Below are positions 14,702 to 23,100 of a stretch of DNA of 34,536 nucleotides, in pieces; positions within the stretch are counted from its first letter, which is position 1, and every line of letters starts with the position of its first letter. A program made the position numbers and the translations under genes. This stretch comes from Burkholderia sp. Ac-20379 (GTDB lineage: Bacteria > Pseudomonadota > Gammaproteobacteria > Burkholderiales > Burkholderiaceae). The DNA is taken from positions 1-34,536 of the forward strand of contig NZ_JAAGPF010000050.1 in assembly GCF_017104645.1 (NCBI RefSeq). The letters run 5' to 3'. A model generated the notes under the pieces. That model was not told where the DNA came from, did not search any database, and saw nothing but the letters and a program-made list of their open reading frames with translations.

Positions 14702-16719
14702 GCGTGTGCTCTGGTGGCTTCGTTGGTGTTCAGGCCGACGCGCTCCAACAGCGCGTGGCGGGCCGCAATGCGGGTGGCGTGGTCCGGCGCCCGGCACTCG
14801 TTCGCGAGCAGGGCGCAGGCCTGCGCGATCGGCATCGCACCGAGATCGACGCCGTCCCGCGATCGGATCGAGACGGTGCGCGCCTCGAACTCCTTGGCGC
14901 CCACGACCAGCAGGAACGGAATGCGTTGCACGACCTGCGCCCGGATCTTGTAGCCGATCTTCTCGCGCCGGGTATCCGCTTCGGCCCGCAGGCCGGCCCC
15001 TTCCAGCACGCGCGCGACATCGCGCGCGTAATCGGCGTGCGCCTCCGAGATCGACAGCACCATTGCCTGAACCGGCGCGAGCCAGGGCGGCAGCCGTCCG
15101 GCGTAGTGTTCGATCAGGATGCCGATGAAACGCTCCAGCGAGCCGAACAGCGCGCGGTGCAGCATCACGGGGCGCTTGCGCTGGCCGTCCTCGTCGACGT
15201 ATTCGATGCCGAAGCGCTCGGGCAGGTTCATGTCGACCTGCAGCGTGCCGCATTGCCAATCGCGGCCGATCGCGTCGCGCAGCACGAATTCGAGCTTGGG
15301 GCCGTAGAACGCGCCTTCGCCGTGGTTGATCGCGCAGGGCAGGCCCATGTGATCGAGCGCGCTCGTCAGCGCGCCCTCCAGCCGGTCCCAGGTCGCGTCG
15401 TCGCCCATCCGGTTCGCCGGGCGGGTCGAGAGCTTGATGCGCACGTCGTCGAAGCCGAACTGCCGGTAGATATCGATCACCAGCGCGATCACGGCGCGGC
15501 ACTCCTCGTCCATCTGCGCGGGCGTGCAGTAAATATGTGCGTCGTCCTGCGTAAAGTGCCGAACCCGAAGCAGCCCGTGCAGCGCCCCGGAGGGTTCGTA
15601 GCGGTGCACCTTGCCGAATTCGCCCATGCGGATCGGCAGGTCGCGATAGCTCTTCAGGCCGTGACGGTACAGCAGCACGCTCCCCGGGCAGTTCATCGGC
15701 TTGAGCGCGAAGGCGCGGCCGTCCTCGGTCGCCGTGGTGAACATGTGATCGCGGTAGTTGTCCCAGTGGCCGGAGATTTCCCACAGGCTGCGATCCATCA
15801 CGTCGGGCGAGTTGACCTCGAGGTAGCCCGCTTCGTGCTGGCGCCGGCGCATGTAGGCGATCAACTCGCGAAACACGGTCCAGCCACGCGAATGCCAGAA
15901 CACCGCGCCCGGCGCGTCCTCCTGAAAATGGAACAGATCGAGTTCGCGGCCGAGCCGGCGATGGTCGCGGCGCTCCGCCTCTTCGAGCTGTGCGAGATGG
16001 GTGGCGAGCTGGCTCGCGTCGGCCCACGCGGTGCCGTACAGCCGCTGCAGTTGCGTGTTGCGCGCATCGCCGCGCCAATAGGCGCCGGCAAGGTGTGTCA
16101 GCCGGAAGGCCTTGAGGAAGCGGGTGTTCGGCACGTGCGGGCCGCGGCACATGTCGATGTATTCCTGGTGGACATACAGATTCAGCGTCGCGACCTCGGG
16201 CATGTCCTCGATCAGCCGCAGCTTGTAGGTTTCGCCGCGCTCGCGAAAAATGCGCATGGCCTCGTCGCGCGGCACCGCCCGCTTGATCACGTCGTAATCG
16301 CGGTCGATCAGTTCGCGCATGCGTTGCTCGATGGCCGCCAACGCGTCGAGCGTGAACGGCCGGGAAAGCGCCACGTCGTAGTAGAAACCGTTCTCGATGA
16401 CGGGGCCGATCACCATTTGCGCGTCGGGATAAAGCTGCTTGACGGCGTGACCGAGCAGGTGGGCGCACGAATGGCGGATGATCGCGAGCCCGTCGGCGTC
16501 GGCCGGCGTGACGATGCGCAGTTGCGCGTCGTGTTCGATGGTGTCGCTCAGATCCAGCAGCTGCGCGCCGATCTCGCCCGCGAGCGCGTTCGGTGCGAGG
16601 TCGGGCCGCGTTGCGGCGACGATTTCCGCCACCGTGCTGCCTTTCGCGCAGCGGTAACGCGCGCCGTCGGGGAAGGTGATGTCGATGGCCTCGACAAGGC
16701 TTGAAGCGGTGGCAATCAT
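14698..16719 (-). CDS. thrS2: Threonyl-tRNA synthetase, probable second copy
   Basis: The 673-residue class II synthetase has, in order, a TGS domain (1-75), the editing domain with HSCAH (83-87) and CRGPH (191-195), the catalytic core and an anticodon-binding domain. Zinc ligands equivalent to E. coli C334, H385 and H511 are all retained (C344, H395, H521), with a constant +10 offset. A deviation is CPGS at 344-347 where CPGH is usual. The start at 16719 is 28 nt after the cysS stop; the alternative at 16764 lies inside cysS and gives an unlike leader. Grouping with cysS and hisI behind a Zur box, instead of with the infC-rpmI-rplT genes usual for housekeeping thrS, marks it as an accessory paralogue. 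The housekeeping copy would be elsewhere. Confidence 0.9.
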   Translation of the reverse strand: MIATASSLVEAIDITFPDGARYRCAKGSTVAEIVAATRPDLAPNALAGEIGAQLLDLSDTIEHDAQLRIVTPADADGLAIIRHSCAHLLGHAVKQLYPDAQMVIGPVIENGFYYDVALSRPFTLDALAAIEQRMRELIDRDYDVIKRAVPRDEAMRIFRERGETYKLRLIEDMPEVATLNLYVHQEYIDMCRGPHVPNTRFLKAFRLTHLAGAYWRGDARNTQLQRLYGTAWADASQLATHLAQLEEAERRDHRRLGRELDLFHFQEDAPGAVFWHSRGWTVFRELIAYMRRRQHEAGYLEVNSPDVMDRSLWEISGHWDNYRDHMFTTATEDGRAFALKPMNCPGSVLLYRHGLKSYRDLPIRMGEFGKVHRYEPSGALHGLLRVRHFTQDDAHIYCTPAQMDEECRAVIALVIDIYRQFGFDDVRIKLSTRPANRMGDDATWDRLEGALTSALDHMGLPCAINHGEGAFYGPKLEFVLRDAIGRDWQCGTLQVDMNLPERFGIEYVDEDGQRKRPVMLHRALFGSLERFIGILIEHYAGRLPPWLAPVQAMVLSISEAHADYARDVARVLEGAGLRAEADTRREKIGYKIRAQVVQRIPFLLVVGAKEFEARTVSIRSRDGVDLGAMPIAQACALLANECRAPDHATRIAARHALLERVGLNTNEATRAHA

Positions 16720-16747
16720 GGTGTGGATAAGGAGCGGAAAGAAGAGA

Positions 16748-18172
16748 TCAAGAGCGGGCCGCAAGCTCCGCGAAGCGCCATTGCGTGCCTTGCGAGGTGT
16801 CCTCGAGCACGACGCCGCCCTCGTTGAGCATGCGGCGCAAGATGTCGGCGCGGGAAAAGTCGCGCTCGCGCCGGGCCGCGTCGCGCTCGGCGATCAGGGT
16901 TTCGGCGCGCTCGGCCGTCAACGCCGCGCGCGGCGCGCTCGATTGACGCCGCAATGCGGCCAGTGCAACGGGCGCGGAATCCTGCAGCAGGCCCAGCGGC
17001 GCCGCTGCGGCGCGCAGTTGCGCCGCAGCCTGGCATTGCTCGGCGGGCGAGGCGGCCCGGCGCGCCCGGGCGGCGAGCTCGTGCAGGCGATGGATCGCGA
17101 GCGGGACGTTGAGATCGTCGCGCAATGCCGACAGCACGAGCGGGTCGGGCTCGGCTGCTTGCTCGGGGGCGCAAGCCTGTCGCCTGTCGGCATTCGCCAG
17201 CACTGCGTACCATCTCATCAGGCTCTGCCTTGCCAACGCGAGCCGCCGCGCGTTCCAGTTCAACGGGGAGCGATAGTGCGTGGCCAGCAACGCGAAGCGA
17301 ATCGCCTCGCCGCGCGCCTGATCGAGCAGATCGCGAACCAGCAACACGTTGCCGAGCGATTTCGACATCTTCTGGCCGTCCACCGTCACGAAGCTGTTGT
17401 GAATCCAGGTGCGGCAATACAGGGCGTCGTGCGCGCAGGTTCCCTGGGCAATTTCGTTTTCGTGGTGCGGGAAGATCAGGTCCTGGCCGCCGCCGTGAAT
17501 ATCGATGGTGCGGCCCAGATGTCTTTCGATCATCGCCGAACACTCGACGTGCCATCCCGGGCGGCCACGTCCCCACGGGCTGTCCCAGCCGGGCAGATCC
17601 GGCGTGGACGGTTTCCACAACACGAAATCCAGCGGATTGCGCTTGTAGGGCGCCACTTCGACGCGCGCCCCGGCGAGCATGTCCTCGGGGCGGCGCCCCG
17701 ACAGATGCCCGTAATCCGCGTACGAGGGCACGTGAAAGAGCACGTGCCCCTGCGCGACATAGGCGTGGTCGCGCCGCACCAGCGTTTCGATCAGGGCGAC
17801 GATGTCGGGGATGTGCTCGGTGACGCGCGGCTCGAGATCGGGCGCGAGCACGCCCAATGCCCGCATGTCGTCCCGATAGGCGTCGATATAGCGGGCGGTG
17901 ATTGCGCCGATCGGCTGGCCGCTGGCCGCCGCGGCCGCGTTGATCTTGTCGTCGACGTCGGTGAAGTTGCGTGCATAGACAAGCTCGCGGTAATCGTGGC
18001 GCAGCAGGCGCGCCAATACGTCGAACACCACGGCCGGCCGCGCGTTGCCGATATGCGCGAAGTTGTAGACGGTCGGGCCGCACACGTACAGCGTCACGCG
18101 GTCGGGCCGGGCGGTTTGCAGCGGCGCCTTCTTGCGCGTCAACGTGTTGTGCAGGCGAATGACGTCGTTCAT
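16748..18172 (-). CDS. cysS2: Cysteinyl-tRNA synthetase, probable second copy
   Basis: The 474-residue class I synthetase charges tRNA-Cys. It shows the HIGH-equivalent AHIGNAR (39-45), KMSKS at 268-272, and all four zinc ligands of the family (C31 in YVCGPTVY, C211 in WHVECSAM, H236 and E240 in [10 protein letters not shown]). Thus, unlike the HisI partner, it does not look zinc-free. It leads the cysS-thrS-hisI operon, ~200 nt downstream of a Zur-box/promoter. No clear ribosome site precedes the ATG; a small upstream frame ends in an ATGA overlap with this start. The C-terminal domain is somewhat Ala-rich but complete. Confidence 0.9.
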   Translation of the reverse strand: MNDVIRLHNTLTRKKAPLQTARPDRVTLYVCGPTVYNFAHIGNARPAVVFDVLARLLRHDYRELVYARNFTDVDDKINAAAAASGQPIGAITARYIDAYRDDMRALGVLAPDLEPRVTEHIPDIVALIETLVRRDHAYVAQGHVLFHVPSYADYGHLSGRRPEDMLAGARVEVAPYKRNPLDFVLWKPSTPDLPGWDSPWGRGRPGWHVECSAMIERHLGRTIDIHGGGQDLIFPHHENEIAQGTCAHDALYCRTWIHNSFVTVDGQKMSKSLGNVLLVRDLLDQARGEAIRFALLATHYRSPLNWNARRLALARQSLMRWYAVLANADRRQACAPEQAAEPDPLVLSALRDDLNVPLAIHRLHELAARARRAASPAEQCQAAAQLRAAAAPLGLLQDSAPVALAALRRQSSAPRAALTAERAETLIAERDAARRERDFSRADILRRMLNEGGVVLEDTSQGTQWRFAELAARS

Positions 18173-18225
18173 GGCGTGGCGGCGTTGTGAGGTTGCGGGC
18201 TGTTGTGCGGATGGCGGGTTGGCAT
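18169..18225 (-). CDS. Possible 18-residue His-rich leader peptide before cysS
   Basis: A short frame encodes [18 protein letters not shown], with four His in 18 residues, and its TGA overlaps the cysS ATG (ATGA, 18172-18169). It lies in the ~200-nt leader downstream of the Zur-box promoter. Neither it nor cysS has an obvious ribosome site. Translational coupling is possible, but a chance frame in GC-rich DNA is equally possible. Confidence 0.25.
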   Translation of the reverse strand: MPTRHPHNSPQPHNAATP

Positions 18226-18372
18226 GCGGGCTTGGGCGCTTGGCACGAGGCGCGCGCTCAGGCCGGGGCCGCCCGGCGAGCGGCCGAATCGCTTTGTCGA
18301 CCGCTCGAACGAGCCATGAATCCGATCCGAGGCGGCGTAATCCGCTTCATCCGGTAATTCGGGTAAGCATGT

Positions 18373-18395
18373 GAAGTGTTATGATATAACATATC
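18373..18395 (-). promoter_or_regulatory. Zur-box-like palindrome overlapping the cysS-thrS-hisI promoter
   Basis: On the plus strand the site reads GAAGTGTTAT-GATATAACATATC, about three mismatches from the Zur consensus GAAATGTTATA-N-TATAACATTTC. On the minus strand an overlapping reading matches equally well. The inner arms ATGATAT-AAC-ATATCAT are perfect. A minus-strand promoter fits inside: TTGCAT (18410-18405), 18 bp, TATCAT (18386-18381), so Zur bound with zinc would block it. The region 18173-18573 otherwise contains only the leader and the hairpin at 18534-18558. Confidence 0.85.
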
Positions 18396-18533
18396 ATTTC
18401 AGTGATGCAAAATTAACACGAACTGCTTGTCTACCGAGCATGCGGTTGAATGATCGCGGCGCGCGCCGCGGAGGGGATTCGCCGCCGGGCGGGCCGGGGC
18501 GTGGTCGAATCGTCGAAATTCGAGCGGGGGGGC

Positions 18534-18558
18534 CGCCTCGCCGAGACGTGGCGAGGCG
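18534..18558 (-). terminator. Hairpin just after the bufferin operon
   Basis: CGCCTCGCC (18534-18542) pairs with GGCGAGGCG (18550-18558) in a perfect 9-bp stem with a seven-base loop, about 16 nt beyond the end of the last bufferin gene. No T-run follows on the minus strand, so it may slow or protect the transcript end without being a full intrinsic terminator. Confidence 0.4.
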
Positions 18559-18573
18559 AGAGGCCGATGCAAC

Positions 18574-19095
18574 TTACTTCGTCATGCTTGACGAGCGGGC
18601 GAGCCGGTCGCCGAGCAGGTAATCGATCGAGATCCTGCCCGGCCCCCATGCGGCGACGCCGAGCGCCATCGCGGCCCAGGTGATGTGGATCGGCCAGCCG
18701 TCCGGCACCGTCAGCTCGACGATGCAGGTCATCAGCAGCAAGCCGATTCCGGCGAAGCGCGTGCCGAGCCCCAGCACCAGCAGCACGGGAAATCCCACCT
18801 CGCCGCACGCCGACAGAAACGCGAACGCGGCGGGCGCGGGGAACGGGTACGGGCCGCCCGGCAGGTGCAGCTTGAAGACATCCGTGAACAGATCGATCGC
18901 GGTGTCGTTCAGTTGCAGGAAGCCGCTCCACTTGAGGATGCCCGACTTCCAGAACGGCACGGCGAGCGCGATGCGCAGCACGAGTTGCACGAGCGCGGGC
19001 TGCGCGATGGATTCGACGGCACGGCGAGCGCATCCGATGCCTCGGGCAAGCGCCGCGAACGGCGTGGGCGATGGGCGTGTTGAGTCCGGCATCAT
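18574..19095 (-). CDS. DoxX-family membrane protein of bufferin operon (BufD-like)
   Basis: The 173-residue protein has about four transmembrane segments and DoxX-type features: LRIALAVPFWKSGILKWSGF near residues 41-60, an acidic/Gly turn ACGEVGFPVLLVLGLGTRFAG, and a final WGPGRISIDYLL. DoxX proteins often accompany bufferin precursor and enzyme genes. It starts 2 nt after the DUF2063 gene, with AGGAG in front, as the last gene of the operon. A role in membrane redox handling of the metallophore pathway is inferred, not shown. Confidence 0.82.
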   Translation of the reverse strand: MMPDSTRPSPTPFAALARGIGCARRAVESIAQPALVQLVLRIALAVPFWKSGILKWSGFLQLNDTAIDLFTDVFKLHLPGGPYPFPAPAAFAFLSACGEVGFPVLLVLGLGTRFAGIGLLLMTCIVELTVPDGWPIHITWAAMALGVAAWGPGRISIDYLLGDRLARSSSMTK

Positions 19096-19097
19096 GG

Positions 19098-19880
19098 TCA
19101 AGCTCCTGAACGAATCGAGGTAAAGGCGCCGGCGGCGATCATGCCGGCGAGGTTGGCGGACAGATCGAACGCCGCATCGGCTTCGAGCGCCTGCGCGGCG
19201 GCCGCGCCGAACGGCTCGCCGTCGAACAGCGCCGACAGGAACGCGGCCCCGCCCGGCGGCAGGCGCGAGACGGTCACCTCGTCGGCGGCGCGCGTGATCA
19301 GCGCATCTTCCGGCGTGCTCGAAACGAGCGGCGTGACAGGGCCGTCGCCGCGATTCATGACGAAGATCGACACGGCGGGAAACCGCGAGCGCGTCACGCG
19401 CGCGGCGGCGTGGCGCACGAAGCGCAAATCCATCAGCGCATCGGGTGCGACCTGCGCGAGCGCGGCGAGGCTCAGCGGCGGCTGATCCTCGGCGTGATAC
19501 GCGTCGAGCCAGGCGCGTTCGATACGCGCGACATCGGCCAGCCACGGTATCTCGGCGGCATACGGATAGCGCTCGATGAACGCGGGGAACGCGTAGCCGT
19601 ATTCGAACAACAGCGGCGATGCGGGCGGCGTGTCGCGCACGTGAAAGCGCGCCATCGCCCGAAAGAATTCCACGCCCGTGATGCGCTGCACGGCCGGGTA
19701 GATGGCCGCGAGCGCATCGATCAGGCTCACGGTCACGTTGTTGCGGTAGACGTTGTAGCGTTTCTCGACACCCTTGCGGTCCGGCGCGATCGCGTCGGCG
19801 GGCGGCGGGCAAGCGGGGTCGAGCAGCCCGGCCGCGAAGCCGTGCATCGGTGCGTCGGCGGTATGTGCGCGATCAGGCAT
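19098..19880 (-). CDS. DUF2063-family RiPP partner protein (BufC-like)
   Basis: The 260-residue protein matches the DUF2063 family that partners MNIO (DUF692) enzymes. The N-terminal ~95 residues contain [33 protein letters not shown], the family signature; the C-terminal part contains [11 protein letters not shown] and [14 protein letters not shown]. In related systems it binds the precursor leader and assists the oxidase in modifying Cys residues. Its start overlaps the DUF692 gene by 8 nt, which supports a stoichiometric complex. Confidence 0.87.
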   Translation of the reverse strand: MPDRAHTADAPMHGFAAGLLDPACPPPADAIAPDRKGVEKRYNVYRNNVTVSLIDALAAIYPAVQRITGVEFFRAMARFHVRDTPPASPLLFEYGYAFPAFIERYPYAAEIPWLADVARIERAWLDAYHAEDQPPLSLAALAQVAPDALMDLRFVRHAAARVTRSRFPAVSIFVMNRGDGPVTPLVSSTPEDALITRAADEVTVSRLPPGGAAFLSALFDGEPFGAAAAQALEADAAFDLSANLAGMIAAGAFTSIRSGA

Positions 19881-20727
19881 GAGCGGGCACCTCGCCGAGC
19901 GCGCCGCGCATCACCGTGGCCGCACGTTGCGCTTCGGCGCGCAGCACCGGCCAGGCGGGCAATGCGCTGTCCCATTCGATCAGCGTCGGGATGCCCGAGG
20001 TGCGGGCGATCACATCGGCATAGAGCGTCCAGACCGGATCGGCCACGTGGCGATCGTGACTGTCGATCAGCAGCGGCGCGTCCTCGTCGTCGCGTTGTTC
20101 GCTATGCCCGGCCAGATGAATCTGTCCGACGTGTTCGAGCGGAAACGCGGCGAGGTAGGCCTCGGCCGAGCGGCGCTGATTGCACGCGGATACGAATACG
20201 TTGTTGATGTCGAGCAGCAGCCCGCAGCCGGTGTGCGTGGCCACCGCCCGCAGGAAATCGACCTCGCTCATCGTCGAGGTGGAAAACGCTACGTAGGTCG
20301 AAGGATTTTCGAGCAGGATGCGCCGCTGCAGCGTGTCCTGCACCTGATCGACATGCGCGCAGACGGTGGCGAGCGTCTGCGCGTTATACGGGAGCGGCAG
20401 CAGATCGTTGAAGAACGTGCCTTCATGCGACGACCACGCCAGATGCTCGGACACCAGCATCGGTTCATAGCGGGCGACGAGCGCCTGCAGCCGCGCGAGA
20501 TGGCGCGCATCGAGCGGCCCGCGGCCGCCGATCGACATGCCCACGCCATGCACCGACAGCGGATGATCGCGCCGTATCGCGGCGAGCGCGCGGTGCGCGG
20601 GGCCGCCGTCGCCCATGTAGTTCTCGGCGTGCACCTCGAAGAACAGCCCGTCGGGCCGTTGCTCGCGGATCGCGGCGAGATGATCGTGCTTGAAGCTGAC
20701 GCCGGCAAGCGGGGTGGACTGCGTCAT
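19873..20727 (-). CDS. DUF692 multinuclear non-haem iron oxidase (MNIO), bufferin-modifying (BufB-like)
   Basis: The 284-residue protein is a TIM-barrel DUF692/MbnB-family enzyme. Conserved metal-ligand-rich stretches are visible: [14 protein letters not shown] (29-42), [11 protein letters not shown] (58-68), LVSEHLAW (91-98), LLENPSTYV (138-146), [14 protein letters not shown] (170-183), HLAGHSE (204-210) and [10 protein letters not shown]. Such enzymes oxidise Cys in a precursor peptide, in bufferins to thiooxazole-type groups that bind copper. The gene lies 57 nt after the precursor, behind a hairpin (20737-20759) that may favour precursor expression. Confidence 0.9.
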   Translation of the reverse strand: MTQSTPLAGVSFKHDHLAAIREQRPDGLFFEVHAENYMGDGGPAHRALAAIRRDHPLSVHGVGMSIGGRGPLDARHLARLQALVARYEPMLVSEHLAWSSHEGTFFNDLLPLPYNAQTLATVCAHVDQVQDTLQRRILLENPSTYVAFSTSTMSEVDFLRAVATHTGCGLLLDINNVFVSACNQRRSAEAYLAAFPLEHVGQIHLAGHSEQRDDEDAPLLIDSHDRHVADPVWTLYADVIARTSGIPTLIEWDSALPAWPVLRAEAQRAATVMRGALGEVPAHA

Positions 20728-20736
20728 GGCTGGTCG

Positions 20737-20759
20737 GGGGACGGCTGGCTGCCGTCCCC
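20737..20759 (-). other. Intercistronic hairpin between bufferin precursor and enzyme genes
   Basis: GGGGACGGC (20737-20745) pairs perfectly with GCCGTCCCC (20751-20759) across a five-base loop, directly after the precursor stop and before the MNIO start. There is no T-run. Such structures after RiPP precursor genes can cause partial termination or protect the upstream mRNA, giving more precursor than enzyme. Confidence 0.55.
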
Positions 20760-20784
20760 GCTCCTCTGATAGGGCTTGCGTGGA

Positions 20785-21096
20785 TCAGGACTTCAGCGGC
20801 GTCAGCGAACCGTGGCCGCCGCCCGGCACTTGAATGCCGGTGCACGTGCCGCCTTGAACGAACTTCCACGAATTGCCCTGGAAATCGACCGTCGAGGTGC
20901 CTTGGCACGTCGTGCCCGGGCCGGCGGCGCAATCGTTCTGGCCTTTGAGCGCGACGCCGTAGCATTGCTCCTTGTGCGCGCCGTGCGCGGCGGCTTCCTC
21001 GGCCTTGGTCAGCGGTGCGGCGTGGGCGGCGGTGGCGAGCAGGCCGGCAACGGCGCTGAGGAGCAGGGCGGACGTGACTTTGGTGTTCGACGACAT
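20785..21096 (-). CDS. Bufferin-type RiPP metallophore precursor (DUF2282)
   Basis: The 103-residue precursor has a cleavable Sec signal (hydrophobic core 8-22, likely cut after AHA at 26), so the product would act in the periplasm. The mature part holds four Cys (45, 56, 64, 85) in the DUF2282 pattern: [24 protein letters not shown] and, after an aromatic [15 protein letters not shown]. In characterised bufferins some of these Cys are modified by the MNIO enzyme and bind copper, raising copper tolerance. The start at 21096 follows GGAGAATCTC; the upstream in-frame Met at 21147 lies inside the -10 region and is unlikely. It heads the four-gene operon. Confidence 0.9.
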   Translation of the reverse strand: MSSNTKVTSALLLSAVAGLLATAAHAAPLTKAEEAAAHGAHKEQCYGVALKGQNDCAAGPGTTCQGTSTVDFQGNSWKFVQGGTCTGIQVPGGGHGSLTPLKS

Positions 21097-21147
21097 GAGA
21101 TTCTCCGGTATTTGAGTGGGCGCACCCACATTGGGTACGCTCATCAA

Positions 21148-21173
21148 TTCGCCGGCGCGGGGAATCGGGTTAC
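21148..21173 (-). promoter_or_regulatory. ECF-sigma-type promoter of the bufferin operon
   Basis: On the minus strand GTAACC (21173-21168), exactly 16 bases, then CGAA (21151-21148). This matches the GTAACC-N16-CGAA form reported for SigF-dependent heavy-metal promoters in Caulobacter, where a bufferin operon belongs to the regulon. The predicted transcript would start near 21141 and have a ~45-nt leader containing the palindrome ACCC-AATGT-GGGT and the overlapping GTGGG-TGCG-CCCAC. No sigma factor gene is in the window. Confidence 0.7.
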
Positions 21174-21493
21174 AGGCGATGCGAAATTTTTTCGAAGCCG
21201 ATCGTCGTCGCGTTCGGCGACATGTGGCATCTGCAATGATCGATGGACGGTGCGGGGTGTCGGCGGCCCGGTGTCCGGGACCGAACCGCCGCGGTGCGCG
21301 CCACGCCGACCATCGACCATCCGTTTGCAGGTGGAATCACCGAGCTGGATCCGGAAGACCGATCCGACCTGCATCGTCAAGGCGCGGCTCGAGCATCGCG
21401 CGGCATGGCTGCACTCGCGCGGCGGGTGAGGCGAGCCATCGGCGGAATGGCGGGCCGAAGCGGCGACCAACGCCGCATCGGCTCGCCGCTCGC
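21174..21493. other. 320-bp stretch without a recognised gene
   Basis: It lies between the bufferin promoter and the end of the nitronate monooxygenase gene (both minus). I see no gene, terminator with T-run or convincing repeat in it; short open frames here have no family character. Confidence 0.5.
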
Positions 21494-22504
21494 TCAGGCG
21501 GCCTGATGATCGGCCAGCGGCGCCGGATGCATGCGCGCGTAGCGGCGCACGTCCCAGTTCAGATCCAGCTCGGCGTGCGAGAGCCCCGCGATCAGTTCGG
21601 CCATGCGCTCGGCCGCCGGCATGACGCGGTCGATCTTGCCCACGCCCTGGCCTGCATATAACGACAGCTTTTGCGCCATCTTCGGCTTGTCGATGGCGCG
21701 TGCGCCGCCGCCGATCAGCCGCAACAGGTTCCACTTGTCGCGATTCGGAATCACGCGGTGCGGCGTGCCGTATTTCCAGCCGAACGAATAGCCGGTGCGG
21801 TATTCGGTGTCGTCCACGGTGGCGTCGACGATCTTCTGCCGGTAGAGCGGGTGTGCGTTCGATTCCTCGGTGGCGACGAACGCCGTGCCCACCAGCACGC
21901 CCGCCGCGCCCAGGCGCATCATCGCGCGCACGTCGTGCCGGTTGACGATTCCGCCCGCGGCCAGCACCGGCCGCCCCTGCGCGATCTCGATCAGCGACGC
22001 GAGCAGCGGCATCACGCCGATCGTGCCGCGGTTCAGGTGCCCGCCGCTTTCGCTGCCCTGCGCCACGACGATGTCCGCGCCGCTGTTCAGCGCGCGGCGC
22101 GCCAGCGCGACCGAGCCGGTCTGCACCATCACCAGCAGCCCCGCATCCTTGGCCCGCATGATCATGTCCGAATGCGCCTCGGCATAGAACAGCGACAGCA
22201 TGCGCGGGCGCTCCTGCAGGATCACCTGGAACTGCGCCTCGAACACGTCGGGGCCGCCGAACGACGGCACGAGATTGACGCCGAACGGGCGGCCGGTCAT
22301 CTCGCGCGTCTCCCGGATCCAGGTGCGCAGCGTCCTGGGCGGCAGCCGCAGGCCGCCGAGGGTGCCCATGCCGCCGGCGTTGGCCACGGCCGCGACGAGC
22401 TTCGGCCCGGAGATGGCGGCCATGCCGCCGAGGAACACGGGGTAGTCGATCCCGCACAGTTGCGTGACGCGATTCCCGGGGAAATGCGATTTGTACGTGC
22501 TCAT
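21494..22504 (-). CDS. Nitronate monooxygenase-family flavoprotein
   Basis: The 336-residue FMN-dependent TIM-barrel protein belongs to the nitronate monooxygenase (former 2-nitropropane dioxygenase) family, which oxidises alkyl nitronates with oxygen. It shows PVFLGGMAAISGPKLVAAVANAGGMGTLGG (22-51), the phosphate-binding AAGGI (182-186) with LGAAGVLVGTAF (198-209), and AQGSESGGH (148-156), where the final His is at the usual catalytic position. Some relatives are enoyl reductases (FabK), so the substrate is not certain. It is the last gene of a minus-strand operon, 3 nt after the cytochrome b561 gene. Confidence 0.85.
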   Translation of the reverse strand: MSTYKSHFPGNRVTQLCGIDYPVFLGGMAAISGPKLVAAVANAGGMGTLGGLRLPPRTLRTWIRETREMTGRPFGVNLVPSFGGPDVFEAQFQVILQERPRMLSLFYAEAHSDMIMRAKDAGLLVMVQTGSVALARRALNSGADIVVAQGSESGGHLNRGTIGVMPLLASLIEIAQGRPVLAAGGIVNRHDVRAMMRLGAAGVLVGTAFVATEESNAHPLYRQKIVDATVDDTEYRTGYSFGWKYGTPHRVIPNRDKWNLLRLIGGGARAIDKPKMAQKLSLYAGQGVGKIDRVMPAAERMAELIAGLSHAELDLNWDVRRYARMHPAPLADHQAA

Positions 22505-22507
22505 GGT

Positions 22508-23062
22508 TTAGAGCTCCACACGTTTGCCAAGCATGCGCTTGAGTGCCTCGTTTCTGAGGATGAAATGGTTCTTGAGCGCCCCGAACAGATGCAGCGCGAG
22601 GCCCGCGAGAAACGCGATCGAACCGGCGTCGAACAAGAACGCGACCACCGCATGCGCGGCATGGTTCGCGGCGAACGGCGTCGGAATGTCCAGCCCGCCC
22701 GGCAACGGCGTGGCCTGCCCGGCGGTGGCGTTGGCCAGCCACGCGGCGAACGGCAGCAGCACCATGGCGAGCGCCAGCGCCGCGGCCACCGAGCGGCTCA
22801 CGATCACCTCGATCGGGTTCGGCGTGCCGACCGGCAGCGGATGCCACGACGTGACGCGCTGCCAGAACCGGTAGATCGACACTGCGAACAGCACGAGGCC
22901 GAGCGCATTGCGTGCGCGCAGCAGCGCCGCGTGCTGCGCCGGATCCACGCCGGCCGCAAGCAGCGCGGCGAGCACGAGGATCGCGAGCAGCAGCGCGGCG
23001 ATCAGCCAGTGCAGCGCAATCGTGATCGGGGAAAAGCCGAGGCCGTTGTCTCTGAGTTGCAT
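22508..23062 (-). CDS. Cytochrome b561-family di-haem membrane protein
   Basis: The 184-residue inner-membrane protein has four hydrophobic segments with His residues placed for two haem b groups: H18 in IALHWLIAAL, H44, H134/H137, and H158 with H166 in LALHLFGALKNHFILRNE, the family's C-terminal signature. Bacterial relatives pass electrons between ubiquinol, superoxide or periplasmic partners. AAGGAG precedes the ATG. It sits between the ActP-like symporter (38 nt upstream) and nitronate monooxygenase (3 nt downstream), an unusual setting. Confidence 0.87.
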   Translation of the reverse strand: MQLRDNGLGFSPITIALHWLIAALLLAILVLAALLAAGVDPAQHAALLRARNALGLVLFAVSIYRFWQRVTSWHPLPVGTPNPIEVIVSRSVAAALALAMVLLPFAAWLANATAGQATPLPGGLDIPTPFAANHAAHAVVAFLFDAGSIAFLAGLALHLFGALKNHFILRNEALKRMLGKRVEL

Positions 23063-23100
23063 GGTCGTCTCCTTCAGGTAGGTCGGTGGGCGGCGCGCGC

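Noticed and set aside
18373..18395. Zur box as a regulator of the bufferin operon
   Set aside because: The bufferin genes are transcribed toward and end before this site; the only promoter it covers reads away from them into cysS.
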